DNA of 64,000 nucleotides from Saxidomus purpurata (lineage: Eukaryota; Mollusca; Bivalvia; Venerida; Veneridae), in NCBI GenBank assembly GCA_022818135.1, contig JAFMSR010000010.1, positions 36,770,877-36,834,876 of the forward strand. Direction: 5' to 3'. Position 1 is the first letter of the stretch, and each line of letters begins with the position of its first letter. Both the position numbers and the translations under genes were made by a program. Under the pieces are notes generated by a model. It did not search any database, had not been told where the DNA came from, and saw nothing but the letters and a program-made list of their open reading frames with translations. Positions 44,440 through 57,110 of this stretch are shown here, in pieces.

Positions 44440-44590
44440 GTGCCAATTAATTCGGATTTAACGTCGCACCCAACAGCTAAGGTCATATTGCAACTTCCGC
44501 CTTTCATGGAGGAGGAAGACCCTGGGTGCCAACTCCCTGGGTGCCAACTCCCTGTACCAGAATTTGGGGGTCATTTAGAAATTCCGAGGG
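44440..44590 (+). repeat. Interspersed repeat fragment (GGAGGAAGACCC type)
   Basis: Contains AAGGTCATATTGCAACTTCC and GGAGGAGGAAGACCCTGGGTGC-like sequence, a word string common in bivalve repeats. The 15-mer GGGTGCCAACTCCCT is duplicated. The open frame across it is not a gene. Confidence 0.6.
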
Positions 44591-45339
44591 GCATACCCTT
44601 TATTGTAAAAAAAGGGATGACTATATGTTAAAGAAGTTTTATTCAGTTTACTTCTGTAAAACTGCATGTGATACATCACAAAATGGTGGGTAATCAAAGG
44701 GTTGGCAAGATAACAGGTGTTTCTCTTTGGATTCTTTCCCTTTTGTCACTGCATCTCAACAGTCAAATTTGTCTACAAAGCAAATTTTTCATAAGTGCAT
44801 TCAACCATAGACATTAAACTTGGATATTATTTGGCACACTTATACTCCTTTAATAGTGAGAGTCTGATCGAAATGACTACAAAATGATCATTAAAATCAC
44901 TCGGAAGACGTTTTTGTTTCCCCTATTAAGGTTCGTCGACCATCTCTTGTTGTGCGTCTACGATCTATGATGACGGTATCATAAGAATCAACACACACAA
45001 AAACGCAATGGTACAAAATCGGGTCGATCCGAAATCAGACGACAACGACGACGCAATAGGGTCAAAATTAGACATATACCATACATATACCGGAAGCGTA
45101 TTTTATCAACAATTTATCTTGCATTTCGAAGCGTTTTGAGAGGTTTTGAAATGTTGTTTTTGTAGTAATTTGATCATACACATATTAATTGCGTCATAGA
45201 AGGCGCTCTTTGCTATTTATGTTGCGTCATTGACAAAATGAGTGCGTCAAAAACCACAGAAAACGCGCTCTCGCGGAAACACTGAATTTAGTATATCCGG
45301 TGTAGCGATACGTATTTCAAGGGTCTTATATTTCTCATG

Positions 45340-45645
45340 TCACACCGGCTGACGATAAAAACCGCGTAGGAAAATAGTTCTATACAGAACAGATACCTCG
45401 TTGATTTAAGTTACAAATTATAAGAAAAACAACAATATAATATTATGCTATTCTGAAATGTTTTGATATTATTTAGATCTGTTACTATATAATTTTAAAA
45501 ACAGAGGACAGCATAATTCGTAACAACGGAATATATGGAACTACTTGTTTGTATGTAAAGAGTTCGGCCGTAAGGAAGCTATACTTTGTTAACTTTTGAT
45601 CCGATTGAATAAATCAGTTGATCCAAAAATGCTTCATTTTACTCC
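45340..45645 (-). repeat. Inverted repeat pair, right member
   Basis: Reverse complement of 34220-34545, within an insertion of about 1.7 kb that interrupts duplication unit 2. Confidence 0.8.
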
Positions 45646-46200
45646 CGCATCACCGTTTGATGCGTACAAATTAATGTTTATAATATGATCACCATAAAAA
45701 AGGGTAATATATATCCAAGAACGTTTCCATAGACACGAACACGCTGTTTAAACCTCACACTACTAAATTGTCTTTATTTCAATTTGGACAGAGCCATTAA
45801 TTGGTCATACGGATAATCACTTAAAATTTTCACACTATAAACAGGGAACAAAACAGCTTGGGTTATATAAATTATTATAATAAATGTGTTCGCCTGCATT
45901 GTCACTACTTAGAGTAAAACGTATATTTGTTCTCTTATAAATAGAGCTGACGACAATAAATTACTGAATAATTAATGCTAAACTAGACCGTCAACAGACA
46001 TCACATCCAAAGACAATTAGTTGACAATACGTAAATTTATCGTATGTGAAGTATGGGGCAGATAAAAGAAAACGATGAAAATCATTACTCTGATTGCCGT
46101 TTTATAAAGTAGTTCCAAATGTTTGAAGTATAAGGACAGCGTCATTGTTTCTGTTCCTGAGAAGTCGGTCTAACCTACGGGGTTTGCCACCAAACTGCTA

Positions 46201-49123
46201 AAATATAACTAAATATATATAGAGTATGATATGGAATATAAAACACAAAATGCACAATCAGGATACGATATAGCTGGAGATACAGGGAATGTCCTTTTAT
46301 CAGAAGATGAATCTTGATTTTGACTTTGTTAATGTAAAACGCATGTAGGGTTATTTAGTGCTCCGGGGCTGCCAATGTTACAATAAAACATTTTTATTAG
46401 TAAATGTTTGATCAATATGTTTAGAAAGTATTAACCTCTCTGACTTCTGTAAAAAAAACGGTATTCCATTCTTAATTATTATCGCAAAAGTCTAGTTACT
46501 TTTCATCATCTCTCGAACTAATTCTTTTGTGTGAAACACGAGGGCTGAATTTTACAAATATTACTTATACTATTTGTACTTAATGTGCAGTTTTTTTCTT
46601 CTACACATCTTTTAAGGCTTAGTTAAATAGTTTTATTTCATTTACAATTCTTTTGCATATTTCAACCTTCCTTCAGTACCTATGGGAAATACAACATTGT
46701 ACACAACCATGTTTACTGTTTCCGCAGTAAATTTCCGACATAAATTATCCACACAAATTTTCTTTTTAATGTCCATGCAAGTACTGAACTTAACGGATGC
46801 CCTTTGTGAAATCCCTTTTCACGGAAAATAGCAGTAACATATAACATTTTTATACTTTTTATTGAAATAAATTTATATGTAGAACATTTACATTAAGAAA
46901 AGCCACACGAAAAATGCAATGTTATATACTATATACAATAATACATTTTGTACTTAAAACAATAACAATTTATAAATATGTTTTTTTAACTTATACGACA
47001 CGTGAAGTCAATGTAACGATTCAATGCATACCGATGTTCAACATTAACGTTACAGTTCTGAACGCCCCCTCTCCCATTATTCAAGCAAGAGCTATACACT
47101 AATGTCTTCTATTGTCTTTTTTCGATAAAGCTCTGTTTATTGAAGATTATTGAAAATGAAAAAGTATCTTTTTTATTTTCGCTTAGTGACTATCGGCTTA
47201 CAGACTCGCCACAACCAGCAGCAATCGCTATAGACAATTTGTAGCCAATAAAAGACCTGAGCGAAGCTGTTTAAAAGCATGCTTGGTAATAAGCCGATAT
47301 ACTACTGTATAACCAGTCGTATTGGGAATACAGATTGGTATCCACTAACATAATGGTTTCCGTTATAATTCCAATTCGGATATAAAAGACCTTGCTGGCT
47401 TTTTGAAAAACAGCTTGTAAACACGCACATGATTATTGTCGTTGGTTCGAATTCTTCGCCAACTGCTTCAGTGAAATTGTTAAAATATATTTTCAAGAGT
47501 AACGGACCACAATTCAAGGCTTTTAGAAATAAAATGAAATATGTTTTCGAGAGTAACGGATCACAATTTAAGGCTTTTAGAAATAAATTCAGTCAGAGTG
47601 AAATATAACGGACTTATTTAAAGAAATGACTTGAAAATGATTTTACAGATAGATGTTCGTCGATGTTCAACAGGTACATATAATACGTTTATTTTTTATC
47701 CTTTCCTTAGATCTGTCGTTTTGTGAATCTTAAGGAATAAGAATAACTATTTTAACGCTGTTGCCATTACGTCGAATACAACCAAAGTAGGCTTTGAGCG
47801 TGAAATACAATACGGTATCATATATCACTCTAGATGACCGTTACTTTCATCAGCTGTTAGAAATTTTAGCATAATTAAAAGTGTTCGCATGCGTTTGGAT
47901 TGTCGATTGCGATGTAAATTAGATATTCCTTAAGTGTCCATCAAACATTTGTTTTCTGCTTGAAGCTTGGTTTTTGAATTTTTCATATATGCATGATGCT
48001 TAAGATTACGCGGGACATTGTCCAGGCTTTATGTTGTACATGTTCAGTTGCTTAAAAATTAATTAGAACATTACTAATTACTTAATCAGCAATCGTGATT
48101 ACATTACTACGCATCTGAACTCGACACCATGATAATAGTAACCGGTATATCACTGAAAACAGTAATTTATAGAATAAATTGTTTTTATCATGAACTTTTT
48201 TTTATAACAGCAACCTTTTACACTCTAGTACTGAAATTGAAAACATGTAAAAACAGAGTTGAAAATATGTGATCAGTGAAAATATACAGAAAGTATACTT
48301 TGGTCGTGTATAAACTATTTTCTATGCACTGGAAACAATGACATATTTCTTTAAGGACTAGATAAACGGTTTTCTAGTTATACTTCTACAATATTTTTAC
48401 TTTTACAGTTCCACCACCTGGAAGTATTACAAAGCACTTGTACATTTTTCGTATAAATGCAGTCAGCCATTTGATAAGGTTTACTGTCAATATTTACTGC
48501 CACATACCTCGTTTCCACTCAATTCGAGGCAAATATGATTATGTTTTGTTTAAATTTTTGTCTAAACATTGACCCATTGTCTCCATCTAGGGCACAGAAA
48601 ACTAAATATTGAAAGTCATTAAATTCAGCAATAACTTACAGACTTTTCCGAAAAAGGACAAACAAGGCACAATTTATGTACAAAAAACCACTATTTCCCC
48701 CAATAAATACATAACCTTATTGGAATACACATGATATTAATATATTAATAATTATTAATAATTATTAAATTCTTACCGCACCTGAAGGACAAGGGAGTCA
48801 GTAGGTGGGCAGCCTAGAATATGACTTTAATTAGGATTGAAAGCTTGCCTGACTGAAACACCCTTAATTCAAGCAAATGTTAAATTGAACATATACAACA
48901 TACCCTCACTGACTAAAATTCTAAAACATGCAATACTTGTCTTTAACTCCATATCGCATATCAAAGCGTGCCTACGGAGTATTATATAACATTCTCTAAG
49001 GCAGAGCATCTAATCAAACTATTTTTTTTAAAATTTAAATAATTAAAGACGAACTGAACACTAATTAATTTCGACACCATGCAATTACAGAAAATTGTTC
49101 TTAGAATTACATAGTGTACTGGT
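46201..49123. other. Spacer upstream of the membrane protein gene
   Basis: AT-rich with a 54-bp tandem duplication. A TATTATATAAC box near 48979 lies about 140 bases before the predicted start codon and could be a core promoter element, though such words are frequent in AT-rich DNA. Confidence 0.4.
47483..47590 (+). repeat. 54-bp tandem duplication
   Basis: AAATATATTTTCAAGAGTAA and the following CGGACCACAATTCAAGGC recur 54 bases later with four or five differences. Confidence 0.85.
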
Positions 49124-49205
49124 ATGCAGTATTTGATTAGAATTTTGTTTTCTATTGCAGGATTGTGTGTGATTTGTTTCATTCACCATGTCTTAATCCA
49201 CACAG
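49124..49205 (+). CDS. IgGFc-binding-like gene, exon 1 (signal peptide)
   Basis: Encodes MQYLIRILFSIAGLCVICFI and six to seven more residues, ending G|GTAATT in phase 1. The hydrophobic core and upstream stop support the start. Confidence 0.75.
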
Positions 49206-52200
49206 GTAATTCTGATTTTCTTTTTCAGATTCCTCAAGTATATATCATTTGATTTACGGTTGTTGAAAATGAGAATATATCTATTGATATCAAAGAGGCA
49301 CTCCCTGAAACTGGTATCAAATTAAATAACTTCAAACATGAAAAACAACATATTTGCAAGTATTTTTACTTAACCTGAAAGCTATACGTTCCCGTCACCA
49401 TTGCTAAAATCAGCGTCCTGTGATATGTTGCAGTACCGTAGAATATTCAATAATCTATGTAAAGTTGTTGTTGTACAATTAATTGGTGGATAGCGATTTA
49501 TTTAATAATGTCTGTACGATTATTTGTGCTAAAATGAGGCATATTTCGATATACATTGTTCTTCCACATTGTATTCATTTATCACATGAGTTATGTTTGG
49601 AAAATATTAGCTGCTATATGTAGGGAATTCCCCTTTAATTTTGCGTTTATGTTGAGAATGTAGTTGTCAATAGTTAGATTATGTCATTGTGTCACGATAC
49701 TGCTGAGTAAGAAAATTCATGAAAAATTCAAACGCCTACGCTACTCTTTCTTTTCAATATTTGATTGAACTTCCTCTTAAACACCACTTTATTCACTGGA
49801 AGCGTTATTCAGATAAAAGAGAAACTCCCTTTGCAGGAACTGTTTACAAAACTGTACCTTTATGTGATATCGATTTATTTTACAAAAAATTGCACTTAGT
49901 TTGACATTGTTTCCAAAAAAAGAGCTTGTCTAAAGCTTTTAAGAAATGACAAAATTAACGATATGTCATTTCTTGAAAACGCTTTTTATTCTGTATACAA
50001 CTTGTGCCTATTTAAACCTGAAATTGTAGTTAGGATAAATTATCAAAGAAGTAATATATCTCATAAGAGACGGCAAAAATAATTCATATATTCTGGTTAA
50101 ATGTAATTTCCGTCTTAAATCGGTTATAGTTCGTTATGGTACTAAGAAATGATCAACTAAATATATTTCCGGTTGCTATTTTCATCTCCTGTAAACATTT
50201 AGGAGCAGTAACTCAATGAATAACTGTATCATTCCAATAAATTTAGTTTTACCTCTCAATTATTGTCAACAGAGCCTCCTGTACCTTACAAACTGGCACT
50301 AATTTGTCTTCTTTTTGGACGGGTGTGTTCATTGTGTCTTTTGACCCAAATTTTGATTGGTATTAGAATGAATGTATTGGTGTCGTTGGGTGTAGTTGAT
50401 GTTACATGGAATGCACTCCATATCTAGCGTTAACTGATGAAATACATACTAGTTCTGTCCTTATTCAAGGTGTTGCAGCTCCCAAATATTCACAGCATAT
50501 GAAAACATCAGCCGGAAATATATTAAGATGGTAATTTCTTTGTACCACAACATACTAAAACCAATTCAACGCGAAAAGTATACTTTCACAGCAACACTAA
50601 TCGTATAATTACCCAAAATGCATTTGGCTAATATATTATAGTAAAAAATCAGTATGCACATCTATGTTTTATAAATTAGCACTTAATTCCACACGAGCCT
50701 TTGTACTAGATTTTGAAGAGTGCTCTGTAAAGTATGTCGATGTATACATTTATTGAATATATCTTTGTACATTTTAACTTCGAAAGCATTGTATTAAACA
50801 TACTTAAACATATGTAATTTATCAATAAAAGAATCGTTTCATTGATAATTACTATAGTATTAACGCAGCGTCCACGGATGCTTGACGCTAATAGCTTGGC
50901 GAAAAATGATTGAAACCCGCTAGTTCAATGGATCTATAGATCTATATGCAAAGTATATGTTTGCATATGACCATTTACTAAAATTGTTAATAAACTAGAG
51001 AGGTATAGTAATGGCAAACTATGTAAATTTATGCGATGAATGTTCTTCTTTTAAGGTTAACACAGTTAGTAATGTAAAAGACCAAATTATAGAATACAAC
51101 TTCAAGAACTACCAACAGTTAGAGATTCAAATATATATTGTGTTATAATGTATTCAACACTGATTTATTTTCTTAGAAATATGAGTATCTAAGCTATATT
51201 AACCTGTTTAATAGTTTATATACAGGTTATATCAACACTACTGTCTCGAACGTTAAATTAGATTAACAATTATCTACGAAATTATTTTTTTCAGTGCAGT
51301 GCAAGGAGAGCCATTTCATACTCCCCGCATTACCTGACACGCCATATACTCTTGATGACGTCATAATATTACCCGAGAACAAGGACTATGCAGAAACCAC
51401 AATTTTGACAACGGAAACAGCTTTAATTCTGGCAACGATAAATGTAACACTTGAAAAAGGTTTCCGCCTCTGCAATGTGTGTGAGATTCAAAACGCAACG
51501 ATAGAATCAGGTTTGGCTCAGCAATATTGAGAATGAAACAATATGTTGCATAGCTATTTGATATATCGAACGGTAAAATATAATTATAAGCGCGTGAGTT
51601 GCCATAAAATGGAAGACCCCTTCTAACGAACTACATGCTTATCTATATCGGAAATTAATACTTTTTTCTTGTTTTTCTATAAAAACAAGCTCTTTACCTA
51701 CAAATAGATAGTGACTTGTGTATACATTATTTAGTTTTATATGTTTGATTTCGTTTAATATTTCCATCGAAATGACTTTAAGTTAAGGTAATTGAAAATT
51801 AAACTACTTTGCAAAAAAAGAAATGACAAAATTCTAGACACATAGAAAAAGATCGCTTAAAGGAAACATTATTAAACTAATAAACCTTACACAACCATTC
51901 AATTATTGAAACAGAGCTATTTTAGCTTCTGTTATTGGGCGAATTTTCTAATATAAAAAGAATATTGTATTTTGCCATTCGTTTATTTTATTAAATTACC
52001 TCTGGAGCAAAACGAATAATTATATAGTCTAATACGATTTAGTGTAATATTAATGAACGAACTGTTATACCTTTAAAGGTTAGTTTTTCCAGTCATATTG
52101 ATAAAAAATTGAATTTTATTCTAACAATTGAATCTGATAGTTCAAACCTATTACATATGCCAGACATGTCTAGTCAAGACTGTAGTTGAAATGATATACA

Positions 52201-55128
52201 TATTTTGGTATTTATTTTATTACGTATATCATTGAAAATTCAACATACAGCATGAAATAATTTCTCGTTTCATTGAATATAGAGAAAACTTTACTTTAAC
52301 ATATAATACTAACATTTCATCAAAATCATCATTTCGCCTGCTTGCACAGTTATTTTACCATTTGTTTTGCTTTTCAGGACTACAAATTATTACATCAAGC
52401 AAGGTCGATGTTATCTTACAACTGCCTACAGGTATATTACATCTTCCACCCACCACTGACAACGGGGATAAATATTTTCTGCTCAAAGGCAGCGTGGAAG
52501 ACAACTCCGAAAGGATTTTGTTTATTCAGTCCAAATATCCAGACACTACTGTGAACTTGTGCCTTCTCAGCTATAAAGCAGACGAAATAATTGATAAATT
52601 CATCCCGAATTCGCATGAATTCTCCTCCACGCATAAATGCAGAAGTAAAAATATTACTGCGTTTGAGAAATTGCTATTAAATAATACATCAATGCTACAC
52701 GGAACTGCGATTGAAATAACGTCTGATAATCCTGTTAGTGTTCTAGAAGGACACAGGACACATTTGTCTTCTTTGGTCAGGAATGAACGAGATTTCAACA
52801 CCTCAAAGTCCCCAGTCGCACAAATCACATGGTATATCATTCCGCCATATAGGGATTTGAGCAATCAATTTGTTCTCATTCCGTGTCAAGGCAGGCGTGA
52901 AGTTAAGCTATGGATAATGTGTAAGTATGTGTAAATAATTTGATATACTGACCAACAAGTCTAATGAATTATGTCATCTAAGCATTTTAAATTGTATCTG
53001 GTTTGAAAGAGTTCTGTTAAATAATTAACTAATCGCCGTATTGGGTACATACCAATAATTCCGTGAAACGGCATCCATTGTCTGTATAGTAATTAGGTTA
53101 GGTATTTAGATTGTAAAGAAGAAAGCTGTACTTTTAACCCCTTCTGATCGTCTTAGGATAGAGCGATTTTGAAAGCTATGATACTAATTTTTCGAGTATC
53201 GAAGAAGACACACACGCCAGTCATAATTTGATGAAGATAATCTCCTTTAATGAAGTGTTTTATAATCTTGCAGTTTTATTAGGCATTGAAGGTCATTATA
53301 AACAAATACAACTCAAGTTAAACTTTTCATTTTTTACGGTATGGATGCTAATTGGTCAGAAAAATATACGTGACCAAAAAGTCTAAGAGAAAATTGGCTA
53401 AAAGCTAATAGCTCAAAGATTTAATAAAGATTTCCTTTAAAATATTTTTCGGAAAGAAGAACTAGTCTTAGATAATCTGAAAACGTTTATCATAAAACGT
53501 TTGAAATATGGAAGTGTCTGCTTCATGCAAATTTAAATATTCGGTATTCACTTTTCCAAAATGTCTAACATTTGTGATTGGAAAATAACTATGATTATTA
53601 GACTTAAAACCATGTTACTATTATTTAACAATACATAAGCTTTTCTTAAATACATTGATAAATTCTTTGTGCTGAAATATCGTTCAAACTTCGATCTGAG
53701 TAGCAGTATTCATAGTTTATCATAGTTGCTAACACATAACTTAAGAGTTTAGACAGACTTATATCTATCAAATAAATAATACACCTGTGACAAAATTATC
53801 GTTCAAACTTCGATCTGAGCAGCAGTAGTCATAGTTTATCATAGTTGCTAACACATAATTTAAGAGTTTTGACAGACTTATATCTATGAAATAAATAATA
53901 CACCTGTGACAAAATTATCTTCTGCAACGTTTTACCTTTCAATTTTCCGGATTCGAAATTCAATATGGTACCGAAGAGAATATAGGTCATACGCATTTTT
54001 CCTTCTCTCATTACAGCTCCGGAAAAAACTTCTGTGGACATTGTAACCAATGGAGACACAATTCCACTGTCTTTGACAGCAAATAAACCTGGCAACATTA
54101 GTTTGTCTGTGAAGGAAGGAAATACCGTCAGTCTTGTAGGAAAAAAGAGGTTCTCTTTCATTTGTGAAGAATCAAATGCAATAAATTGTAATAAAGACAT
54201 TTTCCCAGTAAATGTTTTAGGAACAAATGATACATCCATTTACAGTGTCCTAAATGAAAGCATGGAGTACCAATGGATTTACATTTCGAACAAAACAGAC
54301 GTAAAAGTCATATGCCCTACTTTCGTACAAATCGGCTTATATTCTTTAAATGGCTCTAAGGAATATTCCACAGAAATAAACTTCGATATCGGCAACCAGA
54401 TGTTTATAATAAAACATTTTGACATAGTTTCCGATGGGTTATATAGACTCTTATATAACCCTCCTTTACATTTGTGTAGCGTGTTTCATTCAAAAAGAGA
54501 AATTTCATTTTCAAATAACAATTTACAGGAGGAAGAAAACTACTTAAGTGATAGTTCATCTCTGCTTATAAAATCGCTCAAAATGTCGGACAATGAGTCC
54601 ATAGTTTCAACAACAACCAGTGTAGAACTGCAGAATATAAGTGCCTCTTCCCCATCTTTGGATTTTTTAACAACGAATAATGAAACGGTAACGTTAGAAA
54701 CTGAAAATAGTACGCTATCATATAAATTGAAACTTCAAAATACAGCGTTTACTACACGAGGTAGCAAAAAGAAGCCTGAAATGGAAAGTAAAACAATTAA
54801 CGAGCACGCCTTTAACCGTGATCCAAATGAAAGATTCAGAGCTGTAGTAGATATTTTACACACAAGTAATGGAACTGTGAATACATTAATGATAGAGGAA
54901 AAGCAGTCTAGCAACAGAGAAAATCCAACATATATTTACAGGCTTGATATAAATGATAGATATGACCAAGAAGGTGACGGTAAAAGTCCCCTGGCGGTTA
55001 TTGTTAGTCTAGTGTCTGCCCTCTTAGCAGTGGGTGCAATCATTCTGATATTTTTGCTCAAAGAATTCTTCTCACGGAGAAAACAGATACGCAACACCAG
55101 AATTAGACCATTTATATCGTATTATTGA
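49124..55128 (+). CDS. Type I membrane protein with a divergent IgGFc-binding (FCGBP N-terminal-like) ectodomain
   Basis: Exons 49124-49205, 51295-51510, 52378-52920 and 54017-55128 join in frame to 651 codons (650 aa). All three introns are phase 1, usual for modular extracellular proteins. Residues 1-27 form a signal peptide, with an in-frame TAG at 49112 upstream of the ATG. Residues about 40-400 follow the FCGBP N-terminal order: a short strand before GLQIITSSKVDVILQL, then DNGDKYFLLKG, then GTAIEITSDNPVSVLEGH, then WYIIPPYRDLSNQFVLIPC. In known FCGBP these correspond to HSDYAISVQAL, LGTEYFVL, ASSPVAVLSGH and the EQL...WGTHYVV segment. About 450-600 is rich in Ser, Thr and Asn with many N-glycosylation sites. 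A transmembrane helix is at 604-628 (SPLAVIVSLVSALLAVGAII on), followed by a 22-residue basic tail without an obvious signalling motif. Function is unknown; a surface binding or adhesion role is inferred. The exon 2 donor (GTTTGG) is weak. Confidence 0.82.
49430..49640 (+). repeat. Intron 1 segment shared with 36810-37025
   Basis: Same ordered blocks as the upstream copy, at an offset of 12.6 kb. It marks a third, mostly eroded duplication unit. Confidence 0.7.
51295..51510 (+). CDS. IgGFc-binding-like gene, exon 2
   Basis: Residues 28-100. Preceded by AATTATTTTTTTCAG. Includes LTTETALILATINVTLEKGF and two later cysteines (LCNVC). The phase 1 junction with exon 1 completes a Val codon. Confidence 0.8.
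52378..52920 (+). CDS. IgGFc-binding-like gene, exon 3 (domain core)
   Basis: Residues 100-281, the part most like FCGBP: GLQIITSSKVDVILQLPTG to LIPCQGRREVKLWIM. Acceptor TTTTGCTTTTCAG, donor GTAAGT. The Trp-Gly of the classical motif is replaced here by Trp-Tyr. Confidence 0.85.
53679..53919 (+). repeat. 119-bp tandem duplication in intron 3
   Basis: ATCGTTCAAACTTCGATCTG begins both units (53679 and 53798). They differ at only a handful of positions, so the duplication is recent compared with the surrounding ones. It ends about 100 bases before exon 4. Confidence 0.9.
54017..55128 (+). CDS. IgGFc-binding-like gene, exon 4 (rest of ectodomain, stalk, membrane helix, tail)
   Basis: Residues 281-650. 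Acceptor CCTTCTCTCATTACAG. Contains the last domain part (to about DGLYRLLYNPP), the stalk, the single membrane helix and the stop TGA after FISYY. Confidence 0.88.
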
Positions 55129-55825
55129 ATGTCAGCTATAGATTTCACTTTAAATTATTGTACTTCTGCAAAATGATTTCCCAACTATTTGTTGTTTTAT
55201 AAATTTGCCATTTACATTTGTATATTAAATTGACAGCAAATATACCAAAAACTTATGTCTTTGTAACTGAGTTTTAAACAGTGTTTTTCATTTATAAGAT
55301 AGCATTTTTAAATTCAGAAATAACAATCTTAAATGTACATGGGGCTCCTACGTTTATGCTGCTTTTTCCAACTGTAAAAAACAAAAGTGATCGTTATTTC
55401 ATCTGCGGAATAAGTGCCTGTAGTAAACATTCGTTCTCAAAGGAAGACAACTGTATGCTTTTTCATGACGAATAATTTGATCTCTTTGATATGTTGGTTG
55501 CCTCAAACACACTAAAGCCGATTGCAATTATTCGATATGAAAAGCCAAATAATTGGTGTTTGGAGTCCAAAAGCAAGTTTCGTTTCTTTTTCTAGATTTA
55601 ATTGATGTATGATTAAATTGAAAAATCGAATTCATATAATTGCCAAACTCCTTATTGAACTGTAAAAAGTTCTTAGCATTTTGACTGCAATAAAGTCAAT
55701 TCAATTATTATCAGGATATGTTCATGCTTGTAGTTTATCTTGTAAAAAAGAAGTCCTTTAAGTGTATTTTGTAACTTGGTTAGCGAAGTCATGAGGTCCT
55801 CAATTTAAGAATGGCTATTATTTTG
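55129..55825 (+). other. 3' untranslated region of the membrane protein gene
   Basis: AT-rich. An unassigned open frame (55281-55475) lies in it. The polyadenylation signal is at 55689. Confidence 0.6.
55689..55694 (+). terminator. Polyadenylation signal
   Basis: AATAAA about 560 bases after the stop codon, followed within 45 bases by a TG/T-rich stretch, as expected of a cleavage region. Confidence 0.6.
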
Positions 55826-56257
55826 TTTTAGCTTTTACGAGCCCAGGATCGTTCATTACACCCAACTTTCGGTCATCGTCCGGATTGTTTGAAACGGGTC
55901 AAAGATTACGTCACCAAGTCAAATCAGAAATTGCATTCTCAATATTCTAGAGAGAACGATGTAAATATAATTATCCCGTAAATTACATAGTGTGGTGTGG
56001 TCTTGATAATATCTAGGTCTAGTATCAAAGTTGGTTTCGGTGAGGTCAATTCCTAGACATCCAGTCAAATCAAAGGTAACCTTACGAGTTCTCTAAAGAT
56101 CAAGATTTTTCTCAAAGAACGTGATCATTTTGTAAATTAACGTTTACGACATTCTGATATTCATACACTATGTAATTCATAAAATTCTCTTGATTTCGCA
56201 CATAGCCAGTGTTACTTAAGGTGAACGATATGAGGTTATCTTGACCGTCTTGTTATA
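55826..56257 (+). repeat. Bivalve-type repeat with TTTTAGC...CTTGTT ends
   Basis: Starts TTTTAGCTTTTACGAGCC with ACTTTCGGTCATCGTCC, and ends AAGGTGAACGATATGAGG then TTATCTTGACCGTCTTGTT. Same family as 12446-13538, with no tandem units inside. Confidence 0.7.
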
Positions 56258-56914
56258 AAAACAGTGTACATGAATCCTGTAATTGATATGTCGCATGACA
56301 TTTGTACGTTGTTATTGTGACAGATATAATGATGTCTTTGAATTCTCATTTACAAACTGCAGGTTTTATTGTTCCGATCTTTGTTTATTCAAAATTTATA
56401 TTGAAAGCTTCAACTTTGTAAGGTGATCTCAAGATATAAGGATTTACATAACTGTCTCGTCAATTTTGGCGCCTCGCGGTTCCGTCTAGAAAACAACACT
56501 TTGTAAACATCCATGACTTATGAACATATTGCGTGCTTATTCAAATGCGTCTTATGTCATTATAAGTTAGAGGTTTACAAGAACTCTACATTTGGAATAA
56601 ATTAACAATGGAGGAGCAAAAAAAGATTGAATAACGTGAATCGTTGTGAAATGCAATTTGCTGTGTTTATTGGAAGAACTATTGGAATAATGATTACAAT
56701 GCGGTCGAATTTTTTATGTAAAAGGATTTATTATCTGTTAAGAATATATATCTATGACAACTTCATATGGAATACTCATTCTCGAAACAAAACAGTGTGA
56801 TTTCACTTACTAAATATGAAATCGTTATCAAACATTTTTTTGAATGCATCGTTTTAAATAATTTAAATATATCAATTAAAAAGTTTTTTCATAGATATCT
56901 GATCTTAAAAAGGG
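56258..56914. other. Intergenic stretch
   Basis: No gene or recognisable element. Confidence 0.5.
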
Positions 56915-57110
56915 GGCCCATCTACATGGTCACGTGGTTAAGGCTGCCGCCTTGTACTCCCTAAACTTCTCACTAAATGAGACCAACGACTTTGAGTTCG
57001 CTACCTACCTAACTCTTTTGTGTCAGACAGTTGGTAGACGAGTGATGGGAGTCAACTAATTGGTCCTTCTTAGGTAAGGTGATCAGGCTTACCGCCCGCC
57101 TGTATTCTAC
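56915..57110 (+). mobile_element. tRNA-derived SINE
   Basis: TGGTCACGTGGTTAAGG (from 56927) resembles the A box of Leu-type tRNAs and GAGTTCGCTAC (from 56994) a B box. The tail includes GGTGATCAGGCTTACCGCCC. Head only; not a working tRNA. Confidence 0.55.

Larger units (their letters stand above)
35860..46200 (+). repeat. Segmental duplication array, unit 2
   Basis: Counterpart of 28370-35859, enlarged by insertions between about 41.9 and 43.4 kb and between about 44.04 and 45.77 kb. The right limit is approximate: the last visible match to unit 1 is near 45870. Confidence 0.6.

Noticed and set aside
44410..44631. Frame of 73 codons resembling a coding exon
   Set aside because: Covers an interspersed repeat with a 15-base internal duplication; such frames recur with the repeat.
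49719..49904. Additional exon of the membrane protein gene in intron 1
   Set aside because: Exons 1 and 2 already join in phase, and the frame has no matching splice sites.
55281..55475. Frame of 64 codons after the membrane protein gene
   Set aside because: Lies in the 3'UTR before the polyadenylation signal, with no splice signals; no similarity recognised.
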